Below are positions 41,533 to 56,477 of a DNA stretch of 64,000 bases, one piece after another. Positions within the stretch are counted from its first letter, which is position 1, and the number at the start of each line of letters is the position of its first letter. Made by a program: the position numbers and the translations under genes. This DNA comes from Echinarachnius parma (lineage: Eukaryota; Echinodermata; Echinoidea; Clypeasteroida; Echinarachniidae), in assembly GCA_037951105.1 (NCBI GenBank), contig JBAMJV010001338.1, forward strand, positions 7,501 to 71,500, in the 5' to 3' direction. The notes under the pieces were generated by a model. It was given only the letters and a program-made list of their open reading frames with translations. It did no database searches and was not told the DNA's origin.

Positions 41533-43222
41533 GAGTCAAAATCACCTTTCTCCATTATTGCAGCGCTAATAGGGATTACTACACGCAAACGCTAGGGTTG
41601 AGAGATTATTTTGACCGTTACTGAAAGAGGTGGGCGTTATATGAAATTGTATGACGTAGTAATAGGGGCGAAGCCACATACTTTGGGGAGGGCGGCTTAG
41701 TCACGTTAATTAGCAAGGCATTATATGCATCAATTTGATGTGCCCTGTTTGGAGAACCAATTACTGTTTTCAAACATTTAATTAAAAACACCATAAGTTA
41801 CGAAACAAAAGAAATATAACGGCTTACTCGGAATATCTTGAATTATTTGTATGCTACATTGCAATAGAGGGAAAACAAATGTTTCCATTATTTGAGCAAC
41901 ATAATAGGAACATATTATTTTTCCTCCAGATCTCCGCTACAACATATCAAAATTGTAGACGTATTCGACCAGAATCGAAGGAGATAGACACACAACTGCA
42001 CCTTCAAAACATAACACAAAATTTATGAAATCAATCAAAATTAAATTTTCGCTTTTCATGGCAAATTGATGACGTCACGATGTCCGATTGGCGATTTTTG
42101 AATATCGCACCATATCTACAACTCATACTCTGTCACGAATACACAACAACCAAAATACTGAACATGGATTTTCAAATTTATGATCAATTGAACAGGGCAT
42201 GTTTTTACCACATTTTCACATATTTTACATATGGCAGCACGCGCGGATTTCATGTGTAGCACGCGCGCATCGGCACATTTCCGGTCGGAAAGAGATAGTA
42301 ATTGTTCAGAATCGTCCCAGCTACAAGATATCAAAACTTGGGACAGATTCAAGCAGAATTGACCGAGATATCGGAATCCAAACACGATATATACATAATC
42401 GCAAATGATAAAATCGTTGAAAACTGCTAATGTTAACTTCTCATGGTCATATGATTACATAATGAGGTTTGGTTGGCGATAAGGATGCATGACGTTGTAT
42501 CTACAACTCATTCGTCTGCAAGGAAAAATATTTTAAACAAAATTGCCCGTGGATTTTAAAAATTATTATCAATTAAAAAAGGGCATATTTTGTACATATT
42601 TTGTGCATAGCAGCACTCGCGGATTTTAAAGTTTTACGCCCTCCTGTTCGAGCGTTTTTGGTCGAGGAGATCTGGAAACTGTTTTAATTTATCATAGAAA
42701 GTATTGGGAACAGTTTCCAAAAAAAAAACGGCAATTTTTTTGTTCCGTGCGCGCTACGCGTGAAAAAGCGCGCGCGCAAACGCGCACGCGCGCAAAATTC
42801 TGAAATGCTCGGAATGACCTGAAACGTATGGAAAATTGGTTCGCCGGTTGATTTGAGAATTTTTCAAGGATGTTTACCCTTTGACGCGCGCGTACGCGTC
42901 CGTCGTTGTCCGTACGAGCTTGGGCGCGACATTTTTATATAGCCCTTGAACTTAGCTTGCCATGTACAGAATTTGGTGAAAATATACCATTACGTAAGAA
43001 AGATATGGGCTGTTGAAATATTTCACAAAATGGAGTCTCCATGACGTCACAGGGTAGTACCGTCATAATCATTACCCAGGTGCACAATTTCGGACCAAGG
43101 TCTATTATGTTCACCAGGTTTCATTATCATATCCCCAGCCAAATTTTACAGACACGAGACACAAAAAACGTACAAAGAAAAAAAATAAAAACTAGACATG
43201 AAATTCGTCACTGTGACGAATT
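41533..43222. repeat. Array module E2
   Basis: Like E1, but ending in the hairpin variant AATTCGTCACTGTGACGAATT (43202-43222). Confidence 0.85.
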
Positions 43223-44269
43223 AGGTGATACGTATGACCTTTGACCTTTGACCTTAGACCCCTTGAATAATCTTCACCAACACCCCCCTCCCCCCTCCAT
43301 AAAAAAAAATCTTCACCAACACCGCCCCCCCTGAGAAAAATGTTCACCGAAATCCCCCTCAAATAATTCTCTCAGACTACCCCATCAACAAAATTTCGCC
43401 TACACCCCCCTCAACAAATCTTCATCAACACCCCCCCCCCCGAGAAACAATCTTCACCAACACCCCCCCCCCCCCCGATGAAAATCTTCACTGACGACCC
43501 CCTCAAATAATGTTCACTGACACCCCTCAAACAAAATCTTTACCGACACCCCCCTCAAAAAATATTCACCGACAACCCCTCCCCCTTCGAAAACAAATCC
43601 CCAACTACACCCCCTCGAAAAGATCTTCAGTGCCACCCCCCACCCGCCTCACAAATCTTCACCGACACCCCTCCCCCCTCGAAAAAAATTTACCGAAACC
43701 CACCCCCCCCCCTTGAAAATGTTGGTTGACGAAATAACCCCCCCCCCCTTGAAAAATCCTGAGTACGCCACTATCATCAGAAGTAGTCGTCGTCATATTT
43801 ATTCTTTATGTTCCAGACACTTTTGATAATTATTTAATTTCACACAATCAAGTTGCATTTACTACTAAAAGTGAAGTCTATGTAGTATGTACAACACAAA
43901 CTAATATACCTTCATGGGCCTGAACGATAAGACTACACACCATCAGACCTATAATGCGTCCACATAATTTGAAGTAAAAATCTAAAGGGGGGAGGAGTGT
44001 GATATCCTGAAGAATATTATTTGATTATGCAGTATCGTACTCTAAATTGTACCATCATCATCTTATCATTCCACTCTTATATTCTGTCATTCTCTCTTAC
44101 TTTGTGTCATTCTCTCTATTTATTCATCAACATTCCACAACTCACACCACTGGCTGGATCCTGTAAACATTGTCCAGACCTTTCCACCCTTGGTCATCCA
44201 TCACCCTCTCACACACATCCACTATTGTTTTGTATGCATTGGAAGAACCTTGCTACGTACAGTTAGTAT
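43223..44269. repeat. Array module S1 (C-rich)
   Basis: Begins AGGTGATACGTATGACC and TTTGACC repeats, then about 20 degenerate units of the type 'cttcaccaacacccccc', then an AT-rich tail. The Pro/Thr-rich frame 43510-43716 is translated repeat. Confidence 0.85.
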
Positions 44270-45955
44270 GAGTCAAAATTCCCTCCCCATTATTGCAGCA
44301 CTAATAGGGATTACTACGCACAAATGCTAGGGGTGAGAGACTATTTTGACCGTTACTGGAAGGAGGGGCGTTTCATAAAATTGTATGATGTAGTATGAGG
44401 GCGAAGACCCTAACATTGGGGAGGGTGTTCTGGTCTCGTTAATTGGCAACGCATTATATGGATAAATTTGATGTGCGCTGTATTGAGAATCAATTACTGT
44501 TTTCAAACATCTAATTAAAAACGCCATAAGTTACGAAACAAAAGAAATATAACGGCTTACCTGGAATTTATTGAAATATTTGTATGATAAATTGCAATAA
44601 AGGAAAAACAAATGTTGCCATTATTTGAGCAAATTAATAGGAACATATTATTTTTCCTCAATATCTCCTCTACAACATATCAAAATTGTAGACGTATTCG
44701 AGCGGAATCGAAGGAGATAGAAGCACAACTGCACCTTCCAAACATAATACAAAATTTATGAAATCAATCAAAATTAAATTTTCGCTTTTCATGGCAATTT
44801 GATGACGTCATGATGTCCGGTTTGCGAACTTTGAATATCGCACTATACCTACAACTCATACTCTATCACGAAAACATAACGACCAAAATACTGAACATGG
44901 ATTTTCAAATTTATGATCAATTGAACAGGGCATGTTTTTACCACATTTTCACATATTTTACATATGGCAGCACGCGCGGATTTCATGTGTAGCACGCGCG
45001 CATCGGCACATTTCCGGTCGGAAAGAAATAGTAATTGTTCAGAATCGTCCCAGCTACAAGATATCAAAACTTGGGACAGATTCAAGCAGAATTGACCGAG
45101 ATATCGGAATCCAAACACGATATACACATAATCGCAAATGATAAAATCGTTGAAAACTGGTAATGTTAACTTCTCATGGTCATATGATTACATAATGAGG
45201 TTTGGTTGGCAATAAGGATGCATGACGTTGTATCTACAACTCATTCGTCTGCAAGGAAAAATATTTTTAACAAAATTGCCCGTGGATTTTAAAAATTATT
45301 ATCAATTAAAAAAGTGCATATTTTGTACATATTTTGTGCATAGCAGCACTCGCGGATTTTAAAGTTTTACGCCCTCCTGTTCGAGCGTTTTTGGTCGAGG
45401 AGATCTGGGAACTGTTTTAATTTATCATAGAAAGTATTGGGAACAGTTTCCAAAAAAAAAAACGCAATTTTTTTGTTCCGTGCGCGCTACGCGTGAAAAA
45501 GCGCGCGCGCAAACGCGCACGCGCGCAAAATTTTGAAATGCTCGGAATGACCTGGAACGTATGGAAAATTGGTTCGCCGGTTGATTTGAGAATTTTTCAA
45601 GGATTTTTACCCTTTGACGCGCGCGTACGCGTCCGTCGTTGTCCGTACGACCTTGGGTGCGACATTTTTATATAGCCCTTGAACTTAGCTTGCCATGTAC
45701 AGAATTTGGTGAAAATATACCATTACGTAAGAAAGGTATGGGCTGTTGAAATATTTCACAAAATGGCGTCTCCATGACGTCACAGAGTAGTACCGTCATA
45801 ATCATTACCCAGGTGCACAATGTCGGACCAAGGTCTATTATGTTCACCAGGTTTCATTATCATATCCCCAGCCAAATTTTACAGACACGAGACACAAAAA
45901 ACGTGCAAAGAAAAAGAATAAAAACTAGACATGAAATTCGTCACTGTGACGAATT
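44270..45955. repeat. Array module E3
   Basis: Third E copy, offset 2733 bp from E2, with a variant first 400 bp ('aattccctccccattattgcagcac'). Confidence 0.85.
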
Positions 45956-47010
45956 AGGTGATACGTATGACCTTTGACCTTTGACCTTAGACCCCTTGAA
46001 TAATCTTCACCAACACCCCCCTCCCCCCCCTCCATAAAAAAAAATCTTCACCAACACCGCCCCCCCTGAGAAAAATGTTCACCGAAATCCCCCTCAAATA
46101 ATTCTCTCAGACTACCCCATCAACAAAATTTCGCCTACACCCCCCTCAACAAATCTTCATCAACACCCCCCCCCCCGAGAAACAATCTTCACCAACACCC
46201 CCCCCCCCCCCGATGAAAATCTTCACTGACGACCCCCTCAAATAATGTTCACTGACACCCCTCAAACAAAATCTTTCCCGACATCCCCCTCAAAAAATAT
46301 TCACCGACAACCCCTCCCCCTTCGAAAACAAATCCCCAACTACACCCCCTCGAAAAGATCTTCAGTGCCACCCCCCACCCGCCTCACAAATCTTCACCGA
46401 CACCCCTCCCCCCTCGAAAAAAATTTACCGACACCCACCCCCCCCCCCTTGAAAATGTTGGTTGACGAAATAACCCCCCCCCCCCCCCTTGAAAAAATCC
46501 TGAGTACGCCACTATCATCAGAAGTAGTCGTCGTCATATTTATTCTTTATGTTCCAGACACTTTTGATAATTATTTAATTTCACACAATCAAGTTGCATT
46601 TACTACTAAAAGTGAAGTCTATGTAGTATGTACAACACAAACTAATATACCTTCATGAGCCTGAACGATAAGACTACACACCATCAGACCTATAATGCGT
46701 CCACATAATTTGAAGTAAAAATCTAAAGGGGGGAGGAGTGTGATATCCTGAAGAATATTATTTGATTATGCAGTATCGTACTCTAAATTGTACCATCATC
46801 ATCTTATCATTCCACTCTTATATTCTGTCATTCTCTCTTACTTTGTGTCATTCTCTCTATTTATTCATCAACATTCCACAACTCACACCACTGGCTAGAT
46901 CCTGTAAACATTGTCCAGACCTTTCCACCCTTGGTCATCCATCACCCTCTCACACACATCCACTATTGTTTTGTATGCATTGGAAGAACCTTGCTACGTA
47001 CAGTTAGTAT
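45956..47010. repeat. Array module S2 (C-rich)
   Basis: Near-identical to S1; C-run lengths differ. With E3 it defines a 2.74-kb E+S period. Confidence 0.85.
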
Positions 47011-48694
47011 GAGTCAAAATTCCCTCCCCATTATTGCAGCACTAATAGGGATTACTACGCACAAATGCTAGGGGTGAGAGACTATTTTGACCGTTACTGG
47101 AAGGAGGGGCGTTTCATAAAATTGTATGATGTAGTATGAGGGTGAAGACCCTAACATTGGGGAGGGTGTTCTGGTCTCGTTAATTGGCAACGCATTATAT
47201 GCATAAATTTGATGTGCGCTGTATTGAGAATCAATTACTGTTTTCAAACATCTAATTAAAAACGCCATAAGTTATGAAACAAAAGAAATATAACGGCTTA
47301 CTGGGAATATCTTGAATTATTTGTATGCTACATTGCAATAGAGGGAAAACAAATGTTTCCATTATTTGAGCAACATAATAGGAACACATTATTTTTCCTC
47401 CAGATCTCCGCTACAGCATATCAAAATTGTAGACGTATTCGACCAGAATCGAAGGAGATAGACACACAACTGCACCTTCAAAACATAACACAAAATTTAT
47501 GAAATCAATCAAAATTTAATTTTCGCTTTTCATGGCAAATCGATGACGTCACGATGTCCGATTGGCGATTTTTGAATATCGCACCATATCTACAACTCAT
47601 ACTCTGTCACGAATACACAACAACCAAAATACTGAACATGGATTTTCAAATTTATGACCAATTGAACAGGGCATGTTTTTACCACATTTTCACATATTTT
47701 ACATATGGCAGCACGCGCGGATTTCATGTGTAGCACGCGCGCATCGGCACATTTCCGGTCGGAAAGAGATAGTAATTGTTCAGGATCGTCCCAGCTACAA
47801 GATATCAAAACTTGGGACAGATTCAAGCAGAATTGACCGAGATATCAGAATCCAAACACGATATATGCATAATCGCAAATGATAAAATCGTTGAAAACTG
47901 CTAATGTTAACTTCTCATGGTCATATGATTACATAATGAGGTTTGGTTGGCGATAAGGATGCATGACGTTGTATCTACAACTCATTCGTCTGCAAGGAAA
48001 AATATTTTTAACAAAATCGCCCGTGGATTTTAAAAATTATTATCAATTAAAAAAGGGCATATTTTGTACATATTTTGTGCATAGCAGCACTCGCGGATTT
48101 TAAAGTTTTACGCCCTCCTGTTCGAGCGTTATTGGTCGAGGAGATCTGGAAACTGTTTTAATTTATCATAGAAAGTATTAGGAACAGTTTCCAAAAAAGA
48201 AAACGCAATTTTTTTGTTCCGTGCGCGCTACGCGTGAAAAAGCGCGCGCGCAAACGCGCACGCGCGCAAAATTTTGAAATGCTCGGAATGACCTGAAACG
48301 TATGGAAAATTGGTTCGCCGGTTGATTTGAGAATTTTTCAAGGATTTTTACCCTTTGACGCGCGCGTACGCGTCCGTCGTTGTCCGTACGACCTTGGGTG
48401 CGACATTTTTATATAGCCCTTGAACTTAGCTTGCCATGTACAGACTTTGGTGAAAATATACCATTACGTAAGAGAGATATGGGCTGTTGAAATATTTCAC
48501 AAAATGGCGTCCCCATGACGTCACAGGGTAGTACCGTCATAATCATTACCCAGGTGCACAATTTCGGACCAAGGTCTATTATGTTCACCAGGTTTCATTA
48601 TCATATCCCCAGCCAAATTTTACAGACACGAGACACAAAAAACGTACAAAGAAAAAGAATAAAAACTAGACATGAAATTCGTCATAGACGAATT
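47011..48694. repeat. Array module E4
   Basis: Its left end resembles E3 but its right end (hairpin AATTCGTCATAGACGAATT and Q) resembles E1. This mosaic suggests unequal exchange between E copies. Confidence 0.85.
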
Positions 48695-50507
48695 AGGTGA
48701 TACGTACCCATTTGAAAATGTATCTTTTGAACCTTTCCACAACAAGCTTAAACCGATTTGATTTGCAGGAAATCTTAATAAGGAAAAATTATTCAGAGGT
48801 CTATCAGTAAAGATTTGTTGTGAACACCTCAAAATCCAAGATGGTGTCCAATAAAGCAGCTGTTTTGATTTGTTATAGATAATTGGTGAAATGTACCAAA
48901 CGACACCTGTAATCAGCATGATTTTGCAGTTATATTAAAGACAATAGACGTTTCTATAATCTGATAATAATCATTATTGGGTTCAAGATATGTTACATGG
49001 TTACTAGTAGTTGTAGTCCCAAACTTAAATTTTAGGCATTTTCCCCCAACAATAGAAAATTATTGATTTACATAATTTGGTGTAGATCAATAATTATATT
49101 AGTAGTTGGATTAATACTTTTTGAAGAACTGCCAAGTTATATTAGCAATACTATGTGAAAGTTTTAAGTGTGTACCATATCTGAACAAAAAGTTATAATA
49201 TCTGGAAGTCAACATTTAATATCGACAAAAAAGGCAGTTTTGCACCATTTATCATGCTGAACAGGGTGTCTACAAAATTTGTAATCGTGATTATAGGATT
49301 TGTGTAGTCAATAGTTGCGTTAATCTTGGGACATCTTCATTTCTAGTTATGAACAAAACCGACTTTTTCTGTAATATGACGAATATTCCACCATCATTTT
49401 GTAATCCGCGTAGATGTTGTGTTTGTCTTGTATTAGTTTATGAATTTATCAATACTCAAGCGCTAGAAATGAACTTAATTCCACTCCCCATGGAGCATTC
49501 AAATCAGCTGGATAATGACGCGCCTGCCAGGCCTATTGTGAATTTGAATCATACTGGGTGTTGCCCATGATGTTTTTAAAGCATTGTCAAGATCATATTA
49601 ATTATCTTAAGTAAGTATCTTATTGAAGTACACAATATTAGAGCGTATCTAGATTCGAACTCCATATTGATTGCAAGGCACGCACCTTTCATGCCCTACA
49701 CATCTTATTGCATTTATCTGGAAACCATAAAGGTCTATACAAATGGCCGACTTAGTATTTAAAAAAAATTAGATCTTTGCCTCCGGTATATACACTGTTA
49801 TGGACAAATCACATCCTGAGTTAAACTTTTTGTTATATAATGGATTATATTCTGTGCATATATGCTTGATAAATCAAAATTGTTTTTTGATCTTTGATGT
49901 TAATTGACACAGTGAGTCAAGAAATAACGTTTATGATTTCATCTTATTTTGTTTATGATGTAACATTTTCTTAAACATATCAGTATTGTACAGTCAATTT
50001 ATTTGTGATAGATCGGTTTACACAATTCTTATTTATTTAATTACTGAAATTCATGTCTATAATTGTATGTGAATTCATAAATAAATGGTTTGTAATAGAG
50101 GTTGGTAGATTCTAAAGAAAAAAAAATGTTATAATTTTATTTGTTCTTTGGGATATGACATAACAGATTTGCTTTTATTGTTTTTTATATGGACATTTAC
50201 ACTATTCCAACATGTTCTGCATTTTTAAAATTTATATCCGTGTCCAAATACTATAGATATTGATTCTTAGACTGTAAAAGTGAAAATTTTTTAAGTAGTT
50301 CTTTTTTCTATGTATTATTGTGAAATAGTTGAATGTACATCTAAGTTTCATTGTACGAGATAGTATAGTTTTCCATAATACTTTTGTCATTCAATTTTGT
50401 CCCGAAAAATTAAGAATATCTTCTTTAATATTGTCTATTGTTGACCAAATATGTTCAACAATCAGTACGCTTTTCGATGCACAAAAGACCTCTGGGCTGC
50501 CGGTCTA
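48695..50507. repeat. Array module Q2
   Basis: Copy of Q1 with few substitutions and small indels (for example 'tatataatgg' near 49835). Confidence 0.85.
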
Positions 50508-51842
50508 ATGGTTGACATGTATAGAAAATAACAAACGACAAAGTAAAGACCCGGTTATCATTTTTGTTTAAATAGCTGTTACAACTCAAGAGGGTGCTTT
50601 CTAAGAAAGCAAAATTGTGCATGTGATGTTGTGTGAAAATAATGATTAGATGAAGATAGTATCAACTATTTAAAAACCTCTTTTTATTTTTTTAAGAAGT
50701 GATATATGCATTTTAAGTATTTAAAAACAAATCAAGATATCGATTGTCTAGACAATATATAAATAAAATATTTTTAAATGAAATTTTACAATTATGAGAA
50801 CATTTGAAAGGGAATGATTCTCATTTTACATGTTTTATTCAAGGAACTTTCTAATTGAATTAGAACCAACCAATTTTGTGTCATGGGGCATTTCGGGAAG
50901 TACCAATACTCAAGTGTACCTTTAAACCATGCAATTGTACAAAGTTATTCTTTTGGGAGGTTTCTCAGAGAAGCAAATACATCATCTTCCACAACACAAA
51001 TTACCAGTCTTCCTAGTTATTCTATATTCCAGACAATTTGAATTACTATTCTAAGGTCAACTATGCATTGTGTACGTTTCGTCGATGTACAATACAAAAT
51101 TATATACTAAATGGGTCTGATCCATAAGACTACACTTTGTCAACCATTTCGTGAATGAGACAGAATGCAGATATACGTTTGTTTATCTAAATTTTAGTTT
51201 CGGTAAGGGGCGATTGGAATAACTAAACCCTTTTCATACACACGGCTTTATGCTTTGGCTGGTTCCACAAATACAATCATAAGTATAGGAGAACACACAG
51301 AAAAATAATTATAAGTCACGTTCACATCGAACATTCAAAGTTAATCTTCACTGTTCACAGCAGTACCTCATGCTAAATCTTTATGCAACAGTATACTCAC
51401 TTATAATATACATGTATTAATTCACAACTTGTGTCTCTCTTTTACATCAGATATTATTAATCAACCAGTATATAATTATTACTTAGATAATTACCATAAA
51501 CAATACAAAGATTATTCTCAATATTCAGCAAGTTATACAACTATAACTAGTATAATCTCTCTCAAACTCTTCCCTCATAATTCCACTAGTTTCCATCTCA
51601 TTCATTATAAATATATAACTTTAACATGACTACCTTAACATTATAAAATGCGATATAACTTCAATTATCCATGTAAGATAGAAATTATATTGTCTTACCT
51701 GTAAAATAACGTGTTGATCAGAGAAGAGACAAAAACTTTCCAGGCACAATACTTGATCCCCACTTCGTGTGTAGGAAGAGAGGGCCGTGTTATCGCGGTA
51801 TATACTTCAGTTCGTAGGGATCGAATTACGTTGATACAGGTC
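50508..51842. repeat. Array module P3
   Basis: Offset 10310 bp from P2, almost identical to it and closer to P2 than to P1 (it shares the 'taagtatagg' insertion). Confidence 0.85.
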
Positions 51843-53529
51843 GAGTCAAAATCACCTTTCTCCATTATTGCAGCGCTCATAGGGATTACTACACGCAAAC
51901 GCTAGGGTTGAGAGATTATTTTGACCGTTACTGAAAGAGGTGGGCGTTATATGAAATTGTATGACGTAGTAATAGGGGCGAAGCCACATACTTTGGGGAG
52001 GGCGGCTTAGTCACGTTAATTAGCAAGGCATTATATGCATCAATTTGTTGTGCTCTGTTTGGAGAACCAATTACTGTTTTCAAACATTTAATTAAAAACA
52101 CCATAAGTTATGAAACAAAAGAAATATAACGGCTTACTCGGAATATCTTGAATTATTTGTATGCTACATTGCAATAGAGGGAAAACAAATGTTTCCATTA
52201 TTTGAGCAACATAATAGGAACATATTATTTTTCCTCCAGATCTCCGCTACAACATATCAAAATTGTAGACGTATTCGACCAGAATCGAAGGAGATAGACA
52301 CACAACTGCACCTTCAAAACATAACACAAAATTTATGAAATCAATCAAAATTAAATTTTCGCTTTTCATGGCAGATTGATGACGTCACGATGTCCGATTG
52401 GCAATTTTTGAATATCGCACCATATCTACAACTCGTACTCTGTCACGAATACACAACAACCAAAATACTGAACATGGATTTTCAATTAGTGATCAATTGA
52501 ACAGGGCATGTTTTTACCACATTTTCACATATTTTACATATGGCAGCACGCGCGGATTTCATGTGTAGCACGCGCGCATCGGCACATTTCCGGTCGGAAA
52601 GAGATAGTAATTGTTCAGAATCGTCCCAGCTACAAGATATCAAAACTTGGGACAGATTCAAGCAGAATTGACCGAGATATCGGAATCCAAACACGATATA
52701 TACATAATCGCAAATGATAAAATCGTTGAAAACTGCTAATGTTAACTTCTCATGGTCATATGATTACATAATGAGGTTTGGTTGGCGATAAGGATGCATG
52801 ACGTTGTATCTACAACTCATTCGTCTGCAAGGAAAAATATTTTTAACAAAATTGCCCGTGGATTTTAAAAATTATTATCAATTAAAAAAGGGCATATTTT
52901 GTACATATTTTGTGCATAGCAGCACTCGCGGATTTTAAAGTTTTACGCCCTCCTGTTCGAGCGTTTTTGGTCGAGGAGATCTGGAAACTGTTTTAATTTA
53001 TCATAGAAAGTATTGGGAACAGTTTCCAAAAAAAAAAACGCCATTTTTTTGTTCCGTGCGCGCTACGCGTGAAAAAGCGCGCGCGCAAACGCGCACGCGC
53101 GCAAAATTTTGAAATGCTCGGAATGACCTGAAACGTATGGAAAATTGGTTCGCCGGTTGATTTGAGAATTTTTCAAGGATTTTTACCATTTGACGCGCGC
53201 GTACGCGTCCGTCGTTGTCCGTACGACCTTGGGTGCGACATTTTTATATAGCCCTTGAACTTAGCTTGCCATGTACAAAATTTGGTGAAAATATACCATT
53301 ACGTAAGAAAGATATGGGCTGTTGAAATATTTCACAAAATGGCGTCCCCATGACGTCACAGGGTAGTACCGTCATAATCATTACCCAGGTGCACAATTTC
53401 GGACCAAGGTCTATTATGTTCACCAGGTTTCATTATCATATCCCCAGCCAAATTTTACAGACACGAGACACAAAAAACGTACAAAGAAAAAGAATAAAAA
53501 CTAGACATGAAATTCGTCATAGACGAATT
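51843..53529. repeat. Array module E5
   Basis: Fifth E copy with the ATAGAC hairpin at 53511-53529. Confidence 0.85.
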
Positions 53530-53752
53530 AGGTGATCCGTACCCATTTGAAAATTTATCTTTTGAACCTTTCCACAACAAGTTTAAACCAATTTTATTTG
53601 GAGGAAATCTTACACAATTATCATTGTAGAGGGCAATCAACCTAAACATACATTATATATGTTGAGTCCATACAGTTATCATCAAGACTCTATGGTTGGG
53701 CCCAAGATAACAAGTAACAAAACAGGTCTAGGCCTATTATTTTAGTAAATTT

Positions 53753-53823
<71 letters not shown>

Positions 53824-54817
53824 ACTCTCACATGTACATGTATATGTCTATACCAGGTCTATACAAATTTAAGGGAGGGTATGGGATGGTTATTACCCTC
53901 CTCCCATTTGGAGCCCGTTCGAAATTTGTGTTTAAAACATCACTCTAATTAGAAGCGTGGTTATTATTAGTATTCTTATGTATTTTTATAAAGATGTAAT
54001 GTTAAAAATAGCGGGGAATTATTGTACAGGCCATTGCCTCCCCCCCCCCCCCCCCCACACCCCCACCCAAAAAAGGGAGGGGGTATATTACCCATCCCAC
54101 CCCCTCCCCCGATCTATACGCCCGTGAACTCTACCAGTCCAAACTGGAGCTAATCTATGACCATGTATCATCTTACAAGATGATCTTTTACAAGTGTCTT
54201 TATTCACGTCCGTAGGACACTATAATACAACACATAAATAATACACTTTCCAAATTGAAAGGGTTAAGGTTTCAGATACAAGTCTGCTTTTTGTCACACT
54301 GGCTCTACTGAAACTACCTTTTCACATTGGTGATATATTCCTAATATTTTTCTACAAATATATTAACTGTATATTTCATTACTTTCATTACAACTAAAAT
54401 TCATATAGCATTTTCCATCACGAAAGCATTAATTTAGTCAGTATGCATGTCTAAAACAACAAAACAATCTATTATCGAGACAAGTATTAATCCCCACTTC
54501 GTGATATTCTGAAGCATAATAGATAATCCAATAATTATCACCACCATCATTAACACGTGTAACATAGAATCAGGAATAATCACCTTTAATGCACAGCATA
54601 CTCGATCCCACCTTTGTGATATTCTGAAACATAATAGATCATCCAATAATCATCACCACCATCATTAACACGGTCGTGTAACATAAAATGTTCCGTCATG
54701 ATATGTTAGTCAACACACACCTCTCTTAAATTGTTTACTCCATGGTATGAAACACACATGCATGATATGAATGAAGAAATGAATATTGTGCTATACGTTG
54801 GTGTTTAAACATACAGT
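53530..54817. repeat. Spacer R: Q-like start, (CA)n, poly-C, 120-bp duplication
   Basis: The first 90 bp match Q, then diverge. It holds (CA)32 at 53757-53820, a C run near 54040 and a tandem duplication of about 120 bp (54490-54600 and 54605-54690, shared 'gtgatattctgaa-cataatagat'). No gene seen. Confidence 0.75.
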
Positions 54818-56477
54818 GAGAATCACAATTCCTTCCCCATGCATTATTTCATTTCTAATAGGGATACTACGCACAAATGCTAGGGGTGAGAGACTATTTT
54901 GACCGTTACTGGAAGGAGGGGCGTTTCATAAAATTGTATGATGTAGTGTGAGGGCGAAGACCCTAACATTGGGGAGGGTGTTCTGGTCTCGTTAATTGGC
55001 AACGCATTATATGCATACATTTGATGTGCGCTGTATTGAGAATCAATTACTGTTTTCAAACATCTAATTAAAAACGCCATAAGTTATGAAACAAAAGATA
55101 TATAACGGCTTACTGGGAATATCTTGAATTATTTGTATGCTACATTGCAATAGAGGGAAAACAAATGTTTCCATTATTTGAGCAACATAATAGGAACACA
55201 TTATTTTTCCTCCAGATCTCCGCTACAGCATATCAAAATTGTAGACGTATTCGACCAGAATCGAAGGAGATAGACACACAACTGCACCTTCAAAACATAA
55301 CACAAAATTTATGAAATCAATCAGAATTTAATTTTCGCTTTTCATGGCAAATTGATGACGTCACGATGTCCGATTGGCGATTTTTGAATATCGCACCATA
55401 TCTACAACTCATACTCTGTCACGAATACACAACAACCAAAATACTGAACATGGATTTTCAAATTTATGATCAATTGAACAGGGCATGTTTTTACCACATT
55501 TTCACATATTTTACATATGGCAGCACGCGCGGATTTCATGTGTAGCACGCGCGCATCGGCACATTTCCGGTCGGAAAGAGATAGTAATTGTTCAGGATCG
55601 TCCCAGCTACAAGATATCAAAACTTGGGACAGATTCAAGCAGAATTGACCGAGATATCGGAATCCAAACACGATATATACATAATCGCAAATGATAAAAT
55701 CGTTGAAAACTGCTAATGTTAACTTCTCATGGTCATATGATTACATAATGAGGTTTGGTTGGCGATAAGGATGCATGACGTTGTATTCTACAACTCATTC
55801 GTCTGCAAGGAAAAATATTTTTAACAAAATCGCCCGTGGATTTTAAAAATTATTATCAATTAAAAAAGGGCATATTTTGTACATATTTTGTGCATAGCAG
55901 CACTCGCGGATTTTAAAGTTTTACGCCCTCCTGTTCGAGCGTTTTTGGTCGAGGAGATCTGGAAACTGTTTTAATTTATCATAGAAAGTATTAGGAACAG
56001 TTTCCAAAAAAAAAAACGCCATTTTTTTGTTCCGTGCGCGCTACGCGTGAAAAAGCGCGCGCGCAAACGCGCACGCGCGCAAAATTTTGAAATGCTCGGA
56101 ATGACCTGAAACGTATGGAAAATTGGTTCGCCGGTTGATTTGAGAATTTTTCAAGGATTTTTACCCTTTGACGCGCGCGTACGCGTCCGTCGTTGTCCGT
56201 ACGACCTTGGGTGCGACATTTTTATATAGCCCTTGAACTTAGCTTGCCATGTACAGAATTTGGTGAAAATATACCATTACGTAAGAAAGGTATGGGCTGT
56301 TGAAATATTTCACAAAATGGCGTCTCCATGACGTCACAGAGTAGTACCGTCATAATCATTACCCAGGTGCACAATGTCGGACCAAGGTCTATTATGTTCA
56401 CCAGGTTTCATTATCATATCCCCAGCCAAATTTTACAGACACGAGACACAAAAAACGTACAAAGAAAAAGAATAAAA
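54818..56477. repeat. Array module E6
   Basis: Last E copy. It lacks the terminal hairpin: after 'gaaaaagaataaaa' it runs straight into the T array. Confidence 0.85.

Noticed and set aside
43510..46658. Pro/Thr-rich frames resembling mucin repeats
   Set aside because: They are translations of the C-rich S module; no signal peptide and lengths depend on C-run lengths.
36290..52717. Repeated small ORFs of 60-99 residues in the array
   Set aside because: Their conservation follows from recent duplication of whole modules. The same degree of identity extends over non-coding parts, and no domain or splice pattern supports coding.
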